From: Butyribacter intestini
GTDB lineage: Bacteria > Bacillota > Clostridia > Lachnospirales > Lachnospiraceae
Assembly: GCA_001414325.1 (NCBI GenBank)
Contig: LLKB01000005.1
Span: 1,400,559-1,464,558, forward strand
Direction of reading: 5' to 3'
DNA length: 64,000 nt
The translations under genes were made by a program, and so were the position numbers. A model generated the notes under the pieces. That model was not told the origin of the DNA. It was given only the letters and a program-made list of their open reading frames with translations, and made no database searches. Positions 32,993 through 41,198 of the stretch are shown one piece after another. Position 1 is the first letter of the stretch, and each line of letters begins with the position of its first letter.

Positions 32993-35605
32993 ATGAACAC
33001 CATTAAAATATCAGTCAGAAACCTTGTCGAGTTTATATTAAGAAGCGGCGACCTCACGACCTCATCAGGTCTTAAAGACCCGGATGCCATGCAGGAGGGT
33101 GCCCGCATCCACAAAAAAATACAGCGAAAAATGAAAGCAGGCTATCAGGCTGAAGCGGCACTATCTCTCACCGTTCCCATAAATTATGACGGCATTGATT
33201 TTGAAATATGTGTGGAGGGGCGTGCTGACGGTATTTTTACGGATGATACAGGTTATAATATCGACGAGATTAAAGGTGTTTACAGAGAACTGGCATCTCT
33301 TGAAAATCCTGTTGAAGTCCACAGGGCACAGGCACTCTGTTACGGTTATATATGGGCATCAACCCATCAGCTTGACGGCATCGGAATACAGATGACTTAC
33401 TGTCATATTCCGACCGAAGAAATCAAACGCTTTAATGAATATATTGATTTTAAAACGCTTGAAAAATGGTTTTATGATCTTCTCCACGAATATGCAAAAT
33501 GGGCATCGTGGGAAATAAAATGGCATGAAAAGCGAAATCTTTCAATTAAAAATATTGAATTTCCTTTTGAATACCGTCCCGGACAGAACACTCTTGTCAA
33601 AGGGGTTTATCAGACTATTCTCAGGAAAAAAAGACTTTATATAGAAGCTCCTACAGGTGTCGGCAAGACGATTTCCACTGTATTTCCCGCTGTCAAGGCA
33701 ATGGGCGAAAACTTAAGCGAAAAGATTTTTTATCTCACGGCAAAGACTATTACAAGAACAGTAGCACAGGATGCATTTAACATATTGACAGAAAATGGCT
33801 TACATCTAAAATATGTCACTCTCACCGCAAAAGAAAAGATATGTATTCTCGATAAACCCATGTGCAACCCCGGTTCATGCCCCCGTGCACTCGGACACTT
33901 TGACAGAGTCAATGATGCAGTTTTTGATGTTATAACACACGAAGAACATATCACACGGGAAATCGTGACCGAATATGCCGAAAAGCACAATGTCTGCCCG
34001 TTCGAGATGTGTCTTGACATATCCACATGGGTAGATGCCGTTATCGGTGACTACAATTATGCTTTTGACCCAAATGCCTGTCTTAAGCGTTTTTTTGGTA
34101 CAGAAGCATCATCAAACGATTACATTTTTCTTATTGACGAGGCTCACAATCTCGTTGACAGAGCAAGAGAAATGTACTCTGCAACACTTATAAAAGAAGA
34201 ATTTTTAGCTGTGAAAAAACTCACCAGATTTATGAGTAAAAAAATCACAAATGCACTTGAACGCTGCAACAAATCACTTCTCGCACTCAAAAGAGACTGT
34301 GATGTACTTACGGAATGGGATATTCTTAACATAGAAGATTTCGTCATCAGACTCATGCAGCTTGCAAATTATCTTGATGAATATCTTCAGGACTCACGCA
34401 ACAATAAACATGGTTCAAAAAATGTCAACGGTCAGATAAATTTTATGGAATTTGATGGTGTAGATAATAGCGAACTTTTTCCTGATACAAGAGAGCGACT
34501 GCTTGATTTTTATTTTTCAGTCAGGTCTTTTTTGAATACATACGAACTGCTTGATGAAAAATATATTATATACTCAGACTACTCGGATGAGGGTAATTTC
34601 AGACTTCATTTGCAATGTATGGACCCATCTACCAACCTTGATAATTATCTTAAAAAAGGAAGATGCGGAATATTTTTCTCTGCAACATTTCTTCCTATTA
34701 AATACTATATGGAACAGCTCGCAGGCGGAACAGATGACTATGCCGTCTATGCCCCGTCACCTTTTCTCCCTGAAAACAGACTTATAATGATAGGGCGTGA
34801 TGTAAGCACCAAATATACAAGGCGTGGTCCAGCGGAGTACAAAAAGATTGCCGACTACATCACAGACTTTGTATCAGCCAAAACGGGAAACTATCTTATA
34901 TTTTTCTCGTCATATAAAATGATAGATGATGTTCTGCCGTTTGTGGAGGAGAATTTTAGCAAGACATATAATGAGGAAGATTTCACTAAATTATATAATG
35001 GCAATATAGAAACAAATGATTATAATAAGGTTAAAGAAATTGAAATTTTAACCAAAACGAATAAAATTATGAATCAACAACAAACTGATGTTTCTGAAAT
35101 ATCAGATATAAAAGACACTTACAACAACGAAAAAAACACAACACCTCGTATATTTATACAATCACCGTCAATGAACGAGCAGCAGCGTGAGGAATTTTTG
35201 GAGAATTTCAAGGCAAATCCCACAAACACAACACTTGGTTTCTGTGTCATGGGTGGGATATTCGGTGAGGGCATAGATTTAAAAGACAGCAGACTTATCG
35301 GTGCTGTCATTGTAGGCACCGGACTTCCAATGGTCTGCACTGAAAATGAGCTTTTTAAGGATTACTTTGATAGAGAAGATAGATCCGGATTTGACTATTC
35401 TTACCGATACCCCGGCATGAATAAGGTCTTGCAGTCAGCAGGCAGGGTTATCAGAACCGACACCGACAGAGGTGCGATACTTTTACTTGATGAAAGATTT
35501 ATGCAAATGTCGTACCAGAAATTATTTCCTAAAGAATGGTATCCTTATGAGGTTGTGACTAAAAATAATATGAGGGAACGGGTAAAGAAATTTTGGGAAA
35601 AGTAA
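32993..35605 (+). CDS. PD-(D/E)XK nuclease - XPD/DinG-type Fe-S helicase fusion
   Basis: About 870 aa superfamily 2 helicase. N-terminal Cas4/RecB-like nuclease region (EGARIHKKIQ, VEGRADGIFTDDTGYNIDEIKG, HRAQALCYGYIWA). Helicase motif I is IEAPTGVGKTISTVFP, motif II DEAH in IFLIDEAHNLVD, and late motifs are GGIFGEGIDLKD and QSAGRVIRT. Four Cys (ICIL, MCNPGSC, NVCPF) fit an XPD-type 4Fe-4S cluster. A polar Asn/Thr/Lys-rich insertion (~660-720) interrupts the second RecA domain. I prefer the ATG at 32993 (GGAG six bases upstream); the ATG at 32978 overlapping the previous stop is possible. Family members act in DNA repair; here it is coupled to a membrane Mrr-like nuclease. Confidence 0.88.
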   Translation: MNTIKISVRNLVEFILRSGDLTTSSGLKDPDAMQEGARIHKKIQRKMKAGYQAEAALSLTVPINYDGIDFEICVEGRADGIFTDDTGYNIDEIKGVYRELASLENPVEVHRAQALCYGYIWASTHQLDGIGIQMTYCHIPTEEIKRFNEYIDFKTLEKWFYDLLHEYAKWASWEIKWHEKRNLSIKNIEFPFEYRPGQNTLVKGVYQTILRKKRLYIEAPTGVGKTISTVFPAVKAMGENLSEKIFYLTAKTITRTVAQDAFNILTENGLHLKYVTLTAKEKICILDKPMCNPGSCPRALGHFDRVNDAVFDVITHEEHITREIVTEYAEKHNVCPFEMCLDISTWVDAVIGDYNYAFDPNACLKRFFGTEASSNDYIFLIDEAHNLVDRAREMYSATLIKEEFLAVKKLTRFMSKKITNALERCNKSLLALKRDCDVLTEWDILNIEDFVIRLMQLANYLDEYLQDSRNNKHGSKNVNGQINFMEFDGVDNSELFPDTRERLLDFYFSVRSFLNTYELLDEKYIIYSDYSDEGNFRLHLQCMDPSTNLDNYLKKGRCGIFFSATFLPIKYYMEQLAGGTDDYAVYAPSPFLPENRLIMIGRDVSTKYTRRGPAEYKKIADYITDFVSAKTGNYLIFFSSYKMIDDVLPFVEENFSKTYNEEDFTKLYNGNIETNDYNKVKEIEILTKTNKIMNQQQTDVSEISDIKDTYNNEKNTTPRIFIQSPSMNEQQREEFLENFKANPTNTTLGFCVMGGIFGEGIDLKDSRLIGAVIVGTGLPMVCTENELFKDYFDREDRSGFDYSYRYPGMNKVLQSAGRVIRTDTDRGAILLLDERFMQMSYQKLFPKEWYPYEVVTKNNMRERVKKFWEK

Positions 35606-35618
35606 AAGGTAAGGCGGA

Positions 35619-35654
35619 AAGATAATAGCCTGTCGAGAGCATTATGATGAATAA
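35619..35654 (+). pseudogene. 3' remnant of a second YoeB toxin gene
   Basis: Twelve codons KIIACREHYDE-stop, identical but for one residue (E for G) to the last codons of the toxin gene at 36064-36327. The following non-coding bases also match, making a 59-bp direct repeat (35619-35677 and 36292-36350) that brackets the toxin-antitoxin pair. Confidence 0.8.
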
Positions 35655-35678
35655 ATACCCCGGCAGACATGAAAACAT

Positions 35679-35740
35679 TTGCATTGTGCATAATAATGTT
35701 ATATAATTTATGTACTAGAAACAGTACAGTTTTTAGTACA
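35679..35740 (+). promoter_or_regulatory. Toxin-antitoxin promoter and operator
   Basis: TTGCAT (35679-35684), 17 bp, TATAAT (35702-35707), then TGTACTA (35711-35717) and TAGTACA (35734-35740) as an inverted repeat with a further AGTACA inside. AAAGGAGG follows before the antitoxin ATG. Arrangement fits autoregulation by the antitoxin/toxin complex. Confidence 0.7.
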
Positions 35741-35756
35741 AAAGGAGGTTTGACTT

Positions 35757-36071
35757 ATGATAGCAACAAAACAAGTGGATTTACGAGCGAACTTAAAAAA
35801 ATATTTTGATATTGCATTTTCCGGAGAACCAATTATAGTTTCAAGAAAACAAAATAAAAATGTAGTTGTAATTTCTGAAAGTGAATACAACGAACTACAA
35901 AGAGCAAAAAGAAATGCCGAATACCTAAAACGCCTAAATGAAAGCATGGCTCAAGCCAATGAGGGAAACACCATAACACTGTCATTAGATGAATTACAGG
36001 CAATGGAATCAGATGATTGGAAACCATCACAAAAAATGCTTGATTTCATAGAGAAAATAAACAATGAATGA
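35757..36071 (+). CDS. Phd/YefM-family antitoxin
   Basis: 104 aa. N-terminal Phd/YefM DNA-binding fold: TKQVDLRANLKKYFDIAFSGEPIIVSRK, NVVVISESEYNELQRAKRNAEYLKRL. The C-terminal tail (ITLSLDELQAMESDDW) is the likely toxin-wrapping part. It neutralises the adjacent toxin and represses the operon through the inverted repeat at 35711-35740. It overlaps the toxin gene by 8 bp. Confidence 0.9.
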   Translation: MIATKQVDLRANLKKYFDIAFSGEPIIVSRKQNKNVVVISESEYNELQRAKRNAEYLKRLNESMAQANEGNTITLSLDELQAMESDDWKPSQKMLDFIEKINNE

Positions 36072-36327
36072 TTTCACATTTACCGCCAATGGATTTAAAG
36101 ACTATTTATATTGGCAAATGCAAGATAAAAAAACATTGAAAAAGATAAATTCATTATTGGAAGATATAAAAAGAAATGGCGCATTAAATGGTATAGGCAA
36201 ACCTGAAAAGTTAAAAAACAGACCTGAGTATTCAAGAAGAATAGATGATGCCAACCGCCTTGTATATGTAATAGACGAATTACAAAACATAAAGATAATA
36301 GCCTGCCGAGGACATTATGATGAATAA
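36064..36327 (+). CDS. Txe/YoeB-family mRNA interferase toxin
   Basis: 87 aa, the normal length for YoeB. It is a ribosome-dependent endoribonuclease that cleaves mRNA during translation. Family landmarks: FKDYLYWQMQDKKTLKKINSLL, GIGKPEKLKNRPEYSRRIDDANRLVY (the SRRI-x-NRLVY core with catalytic Arg/Glu region) and the C-terminal RGHY. It follows the antitoxin with an 8-bp overlap. The 3' end and trailing 20+ bases occur again upstream of the antitoxin, indicating a past duplication or recombination. Confidence 0.92.
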   Translation: MNDFTFTANGFKDYLYWQMQDKKTLKKINSLLEDIKRNGALNGIGKPEKLKNRPEYSRRIDDANRLVYVIDELQNIKIIACRGHYDE

Positions 36328-36370
36328 ATAACCCGGCAGGCATGATAATACCTATCTGCATTCAATCAAT

Positions 36371-37615
36371 CTACGAACGATAATCTCCGTTAATCTTAAC
36401 ATAATCATAAGTGAGGTCACAGCCCCATGCTTTCGCACTCACATCTCCCTGTCCGAGGTCAATATCTATAAATATCTCGTCCCTTGCAAGTATCTTTGCG
36501 GCTTCGTCCTCTGAGAACTCAACACCTGCTCCATTTTCGCATACTTTCACGCTTCCGACTTCTGAGCGAAGTGATACACTGACTTTTGCAATATCAAAAT
36601 CAGCTTCTGCATAACCGATTGCACAGAGTATTCTTCCCCAGTTTGCATCCTCACCAAACATTGCACATTTAAACAACGGACTCCTGATAACGCTCTTTGC
36701 TACGATTATTGCCGTTTCAATATCGGGTGCTCCCCCGCAGGTACACTCAAGAAGTTTTGACGCTCCCTCTCCGTCAGATGCAAGCATCTTTGTCATATTT
36801 GACATTACGATATAAAGAGCCTGTTTGAATTTGTCATAGTCATCACCCTCGGCTGCAATTTCCTTATTTCCGGCAAGACCATTTGCCATTACGCTTACCA
36901 TATCGTTTGTAGATGTATCACCGTCAATGCTGAGACAGTTATATGTAACCTTTACTATATCGCTGAGTGCTTTCTGAACCATCTCTGTTGTAACTGCCAC
37001 ATCTGTTGTAACAAAGTTAAGCGTTGTTGCCATGTTTGGATGAATCATTCCGCTTCCCTTTGCCATGCCGCCGAGATGACACACCTTTCCGTCTATCTCA
37101 AACTCTACCGCAACTTCCTTACGAATGGTATCCGTTGTCATTATCGCATCTGCTGCCGCCGTATGACCGTCTGTTGTCATTCCGTCAACAAGTTTCTGCA
37201 TATAATCTTCAAAAGGTTTTACTGAAAGTCTCTGTCCGATAACACCTGTTGAAGCAACGATTACTTCCTCCGGTTTGATTCCCACGACATCTGCAAGAAG
37301 ATTTGAAACTTTTTCAGCAATCTCCTCGCCGTCAGCATTACAGGTATTTGCATTTTTTGAATTAACGATAACAGCCTTTGCCTTACCGCCACTTTTTTCA
37401 AGGTGTTTTTTAGTAACAATGATAGGTGCACCTTTTACTTTATTCTGAGTGTAGACACCAGCCGCATTGCATTCCGTCTCACTATAAACAACACCAAGGT
37501 CAAACTTTTCCTTAACCGGATTTATTCCACAGTTAAGTCCGTTTGCAACAAATCCTTTGGCAGCACACACACCACCCTCAATATATTTGTATCCGTCAAA
37601 AATCTCTTTAGTCAT
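36371..37615 (-). CDS. argJ: Bifunctional ornithine acetyltransferase / N-acetylglutamate synthase
   Basis: Transfers acetyl from N-acetylornithine to glutamate in the cyclic arginine pathway. 414 aa from ATG 37615, where AGGAGG lies six bases upstream (the longer frame to 37684 lacks a ribosome site). The autocleavage site is visible as MIHPNMATTLNF, with Thr of the ATT as nucleophile; KAKAVIVNSKNANTCNA forms the oxyanion region, and IMTTDTIRKE and EDANWGRILCAIGYA are conserved. No other arg genes are in the window, so it is a stand-alone gene here. Confidence 0.95.
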   Translation of the reverse strand: MTKEIFDGYKYIEGGVCAAKGFVANGLNCGINPVKEKFDLGVVYSETECNAAGVYTQNKVKGAPIIVTKKHLEKSGGKAKAVIVNSKNANTCNADGEEIAEKVSNLLADVVGIKPEEVIVASTGVIGQRLSVKPFEDYMQKLVDGMTTDGHTAAADAIMTTDTIRKEVAVEFEIDGKVCHLGGMAKGSGMIHPNMATTLNFVTTDVAVTTEMVQKALSDIVKVTYNCLSIDGDTSTNDMVSVMANGLAGNKEIAAEGDDYDKFKQALYIVMSNMTKMLASDGEGASKLLECTCGGAPDIETAIIVAKSVIRSPLFKCAMFGEDANWGRILCAIGYAEADFDIAKVSVSLRSEVGSVKVCENGAGVEFSEDEAAKILARDEIFIDIDLGQGDVSAKAWGCDLTYDYVKINGDYRS

Positions 37616-37849
37616 GTCGAGCCTCCTGTTTTTATTATTAAACACTTTCTCTGAAGATAATGCCTTTTCATGAACCACACACAAGGCTAAAACTTCGCAG
37701 TTTTCTGTTTACAAGTGTTTTTTTATTATTTATTTGTTGTACTATGTACTTTCAACATCTTAACTCTTTTTTGAGATTTTCACAATACTTACTTTCTATA
37801 AGGCTTTTTCCATCTATTACCGCCCACACCCATCTACATCTGACAGCTT

Positions 37850-39217
37850 CTATTTTTCTTTTAAATTTTTAATTTTTATTGTAACTTTGCCGTCTTTTTC
37901 AAGCTTTTTAAGTTCATCCTCTGTCAATTTTACCTGTTTCCCATTTACATAATATGTCGCAGTTCCATCGGCATATGCAGTGCATGAAACTGAATCACCC
38001 TCTGCATATTCTTCGACATCATTTATTTCAACTGCAACCTTTGATTTTTTATCTTCTTCTGATGTCTTACTTATATCTGTTTTCGCCTGTGCTTTATTAT
38101 CATTATCATCAGCTTTTTTTACTTCACCGGATTTCTTTAATTCGTCAGTTGCAACGGACTGTTTTTTGCCTGATACCTGCTCCGTTCTTATCTCTCCTTT
38201 ACTATTTGCTTCTGTGAAAGCCTGAGCAATGCCGTTCTGCGTAAATACTGTCACAGCTCCTGCAAGTATAACTGCTGCTCCTAATGCTCCGATTGTTGTT
38301 GTTTTCTTAAATTTCATAATAGCCACTATCCTTTCTTTTATTGAATTCTTTCCAAAACCATTGGCAAAGAATGATAATTTATACTGTTTTTCCGCAAGGT
38401 TCAAAAGCACCATTGCATATTCTTTCCTGAAATCTTCACCGCATCTCAAAATCACCTGTTCATCACAAGCCATTTCAATATCACGGTTGATAAAAACATA
38501 CATCAGCCATACAAGAGGATTGAACCAATGAATACAGACTGCAAAAACTGCTGCCAGTTTCCAAATGTTATCCGCATATTTTATATGAACACTTTCATGC
38601 ATCAACACATATTTTATTTCATTATCCTCATTAGAAAATACTCCGTCCGATTTCTTTAATTTCACAAATATTTTTGGAAATATTATCTCCGGATGTATAA
38701 TTCCAAATGTTATCGGTGTTGCCGTCATATCAGAAACATAAAGTTTTACATATTTCGGCAAAATTTTCATCTGTCTGATGTTCTGCTCAAATTCCTCCTG
38801 TAATGGTAATGCAACTTTAAACTTTTTGTACTCCCTATAATATGAAACTGCAAAAAACACAATTAAAACAACTGCCACAAGTCCCCACCCTGTCAACACT
38901 AAATTTATATTGTTATTTTCAGAATACAGATTTTGCGGCTTTGACATCACTGATGCCCCTGCTGCATAATATATTCTGGACTTATTTTCACTTCCAAAAA
39001 GCCCACCCAAAATATTTTTTGCACCTCTGACCATTCCAATGAAAGGCTTTGCAATACCAAATGTTATCGGAAGATTAATCGGTATTATCAAACGAAGCAA
39101 AACAATTTTCCACATTGTTACGATAAATCTCTTTGAGAAATAATTTCCGGCAATTTTTTCTAATATAATCGTAAGTACAATAAGCACTCCTGCCGAAACA
39201 CTCATGTCTATAAGCAT
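37850..39217 (-). CDS. BlaR1/MecR1-family M56 membrane metallopeptidase
   Basis: 455 aa signal transducer. Several N-terminal membrane helices, then the M56 peptidase core with zinc motif HESVH (His207, MHESVHIKYADN) and the downstream NRDIEMACDEQVI. After a further helix (TIGALGAAVILAGAVTVF) comes a Lys/Asp-rich extracellular tail with a short C-terminal DUF4309-like fold (ADGTATYYVNGKQVKLTEDELKKLEKDG, a fragment). No penicillin-binding sensor domain follows, unlike true BlaR1. It is encoded 9 bp after the BlaI-like repressor, so the pair likely senses an envelope signal and cleaves the repressor. Confidence 0.85.
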   Translation of the reverse strand: MLIDMSVSAGVLIVLTIILEKIAGNYFSKRFIVTMWKIVLLRLIIPINLPITFGIAKPFIGMVRGAKNILGGLFGSENKSRIYYAAGASVMSKPQNLYSENNNINLVLTGWGLVAVVLIVFFAVSYYREYKKFKVALPLQEEFEQNIRQMKILPKYVKLYVSDMTATPITFGIIHPEIIFPKIFVKLKKSDGVFSNEDNEIKYVLMHESVHIKYADNIWKLAAVFAVCIHWFNPLVWLMYVFINRDIEMACDEQVILRCGEDFRKEYAMVLLNLAEKQYKLSFFANGFGKNSIKERIVAIMKFKKTTTIGALGAAVILAGAVTVFTQNGIAQAFTEANSKGEIRTEQVSGKKQSVATDELKKSGEVKKADDNDNKAQAKTDISKTSEEDKKSKVAVEINDVEEYAEGDSVSCTAYADGTATYYVNGKQVKLTEDELKKLEKDGKVTIKIKNLKEK

Positions 39218-39226
39218 TTAAACACC

Positions 39227-39586
39227 TCACTTCATTTGATTTACCATATCCTTTAACTGCTCCAGTTCTTCCGCCGTTAAACTGTTCTCAGACAACATTG
39301 CTGCAAAAAAATTCTTTTTTGACCCTTCAAACATACGGTCTATAAGTTCCTCTGTCTCATATTCCTGTGCATCTTTCTTTGAAATAAGTGCCCTGCATCT
39401 GAATTTTGGTTCAAATCTTTCAACAGCACCTTTTTCAATACATTTTTTAATAACTGTATATGTGGTATTTCTATTCCACCCTATTTCTTCTTTTAAAATC
39501 TTTGCTATATGTCCTGCTGTCAATTCACCCTCTTTCCATAAAATTTCCATAACTTTCAGTTCTGAATCATAAAGCTTTATTCCCAT
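39227..39586 (-). CDS. BlaI/MecI/CopY-family repressor
   Basis: 119 aa winged-helix repressor. Conserved parts: LYDSELKVMEILWKEGELTAGHIAKIL, WNRNTTYTVIKKCIEKGAVER and the dimerisation C-terminus (DRMFEGSKKNFFAAMLSEN). GGGAGG lies upstream of the ATG. Two ACTAT-(4)-ATAGT operators sit in its promoter, so it represses itself and the M56 gene. Inducer unknown. Confidence 0.92.
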   Translation of the reverse strand: MGIKLYDSELKVMEILWKEGELTAGHIAKILKEEIGWNRNTTYTVIKKCIEKGAVERFEPKFRCRALISKKDAQEYETEELIDRMFEGSKKNFFAAMLSENSLTAEELEQLKDMVNQMK

Positions 39587-39621
39587 GGTAATTCCTCCCT
39601 GTATTTTCAGTTTAAAAAATG

Positions 39622-39676
39622 ACTATTGCAATAGTTATTACACATTTATACTATCACGATAGTCATTTTCAGTCAA
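39622..39676 (-). promoter_or_regulatory. Promoter and twin operators of the BlaI/M56 operon
   Basis: Minus strand TTGACT (39671-39676), 17 bp, TAGTAT (39648-39653). Two 14-bp perfect palindromes share ACTAT-N4-ATAGT: ACTATCACGATAGT (39650-39663, over the -10) and ACTATTGCAATAGT (39622-39635), centres 28 bp apart. Confidence 0.8.
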
Positions 39677-39780
39677 TATTATTTTTGTGTTAATTCTGTG
39701 AACAATTACATACAACTGCATAGATTATTATTTCTTGTACTTTCCAACCAGCCGTTTCCCCTGACCGCTCAAACTTGAAG

Positions 39781-39948
39781 TTATTCATTTAATTCAGCCT
39801 CAATATCTTCAATGGTAGGCATACTACCTTTGAACTCTTCTGGTATAAGTTTTGATAATTCATAACTAGAAATACCAAGTGGTTGGCTAGTAGATTCTAA
39901 TGCATACCGGGCTTCTACTTTATCCATATCTTTACAAATCAGAAGTTA
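39781..39948 (-). pseudogene. C-terminal fragment of a DUF1016 (YhcG-type PD-(D/E)XK) protein
   Basis: The frame reads LLICKDMDKVEARYALESTSQ ... GISSYELSKLIPEEFKGSMPTIEDIEAELNE-stop; these are the last residues of DUF1016 nucleases (CKD...VEYAL, LPTIEEIEAEL). The remaining several hundred residues are absent. Start of a 9-kb stretch of broken genes. Confidence 0.75.
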
Positions 39949-39962
39949 CATTACTCAAAATT

Positions 39963-40104
39963 TTACAGATTGATAACCTTCGGTTCTTCTGTGAATGAAT
40001 AAATAGTTGCGATGCCACTTTCAAAAACGAATACCGTCATCAAATTGGCGAACATGTGGCTGGTCTCCTTCTACCGTGGCAAGATAAAAAGTTTTAACAG
40101 GTAA
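39963..40104 (-). pseudogene. Internally deleted PNPOx-family (pyridoxamine 5'-phosphate oxidase-like) gene
   Basis: Minus strand encodes KTFYLATVEGDQPHVRQFDDG, the N-terminal signature of small flavin PNPOx-like proteins. After a +1 shift it continues VFVFESGIATIYSFTEEPKVINL-stop, the family's C-terminus. The middle (~90 residues) is missing, and so is the start codon region. Confidence 0.7.
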
Positions 40105-40111
40105 ATGGTCT

Positions 40112-40378
40112 ATGTATATTATGCATTTGTTAACAGAGGGTCCCATCCGGTTTAATGAATTACAAAGAAAAATGCCAGAAGAAATGACACATACAACGCT
40201 ATCAAGACAGCTGAAAAAGTTGGAAGAAGAAGGCTTGATTGAACGCATAGAATATCAGCAGATTCCACCAAAAGTCGAATACAAATTAAGTGATATTGGA
40301 GAAAAATTCAGAAAAGTACTGAAGGAGTTGGAAATATGGGGAAACGAGTATATTCAATATTTAAACGATAAAGAATGA
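40112..40378 (+). CDS. N-terminally truncated HxlR-family regulator
   Basis: The frame matches HxlR winged-helix regulators from the GKW motif on: FLTGKWSMYIMHLLTEGPIRF begins 5' of the listed ATG (from about 40088), then NELQRKMPEEMTHTTLSRQLKKLEEEGLIER and a normal C-terminus. The usual first ~20 residues and start are missing, because the sequence runs antisense into the PNPOx fragment. An internal ATG at 40112 or 40121 could still give an 85-88 aa product, but function is doubtful. Confidence 0.6.
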   Translation: MYIMHLLTEGPIRFNELQRKMPEEMTHTTLSRQLKKLEEEGLIERIEYQQIPPKVEYKLSDIGEKFRKVLKELEIWGNEYIQYLNDKE

Positions 40379-40416
40379 TGAAATATTCTCCTACGAATAT
40401 GGGTAGCATATAAGCT

Positions 40417-40611
40417 ATGGATGTTTATACCAGTGCAGACTATATGCTTCGCATTGACTGCTGGGAAGCAGAAAAGAATTTGAGAACCACACCCGGATCA
40501 GATTGTGCATTAAACACACTTGCCATTGATGAACCACTAGAATATGCGAGATTATATCTTGATGTGAATTTACAGATGTGGGTAGATGCAGAAGATTCCT
40601 TGACATTATAG
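40417..40611 (+). CDS. Small DUF6061-like protein
   Basis: 64 aa: MDVYTSADYMLRIDC, TTPGSDCALNTLAIDEPLEYARLYL, MWVDAEDSLTL. It resembles small conserved proteins of Clostridia annotated DUF6061. No clear ribosome site upstream. It lies among gene fragments, so it may be a passenger. Confidence 0.55.
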   Translation: MDVYTSADYMLRIDCWEAEKNLRTTPGSDCALNTLAIDEPLEYARLYLDVNLQMWVDAEDSLTL

Positions 40612-40619
40612 TAATGTTC

Positions 40620-40795
40620 AAAAAAAGGGGATGTCTATTGACTCAATATTCTGCAGGAGTAAAAATGAACCGTTATGATATACTACTTTAAATCCAAAGC
40701 AGCACGGATCCTTTGGCTCAAGGGAAATTTCAAATTCATAATCATCCCCGTCGTAAACAACATCAACAAACGGGATCATAAAATTGTATACACGA
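40620..40795 (-). pseudogene. Unidentified protein fragment
   Basis: An open minus-strand frame with protein-like composition (YNFMIPFVDVVYDGDDYEFEI, SLEPKDPCCFGFKVVYHNGSF) but no start of its own. It overlaps the 3' end of the secreted-protein gene at 40776. I cannot name a family; probably a truncated gene at a recombination junction. Confidence 0.3.
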
Positions 40796-41198
40796 TCATA
40801 CAGATATATCCGACTGCATATCTTCCACTGCGTTCTGTCAGTACCATCTTGCTTCGTTCAAGTTTAAATCCATTTTTGCCTTTCGTATATGTGCAGGTAA
40901 TACCTGTTCCTTCATCGTCAGCACTTGAAAAATACAATTTCTTTCCATAAGAAAATCTGTAGATGAGATATCTTGACGATTTCGCAACCTGTTTGTAATG
41001 TCCGGAAACTTTTTGATACAATACCGTATTAAGTGTATTGTCATTATGCTTTTCCATATAGGTTCTGCCATTTGATTTGAACATCCGCGATGATGCCTGC
41101 ACCGTTGTCGTCCTGACATTGGTTATCGCAAAACATCCCAGAACCATAAACAATAACAACAGACATAGTTTCAAATGCTTTCTCTTTGTGTTTTTCAT
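40776..41198 (-). CDS. Small secreted protein, probably truncated at the C-terminus
   Basis: 140 aa with a signal peptide (LCLLLLFMVLGCFAITNV ... VQAS). Mature part is basic: RMFKSNGRTYMEKHND, GKKLYFSSADDEGTG, GKNGFKLERSKMVLT. The last residues (YICMIVYTIL) look unlike the rest and run into the fragment above, so the gene may have lost its native end. Its ATG overlaps the symporter stop (ATGA), so the two are translated from one mRNA. Function unknown. Confidence 0.6.
   Translation of the reverse strand: MKNTKRKHLKLCLLLLFMVLGCFAITNVRTTTVQASSRMFKSNGRTYMEKHNDNTLNTVLYQKVSGHYKQVAKSSRYLIYRFSYGKKLYFSSADDEGTGITCTYTKGKNGFKLERSKMVLTERSGRYAVGYICMIVYTIL

Noticed and set aside
37850..39586. Beta-lactam resistance operon
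   Set aside because: BlaI and M56 proteins are present, but no beta-lactamase or mecA-type gene is adjacent and the M56 protein lacks a penicillin-binding sensor domain.
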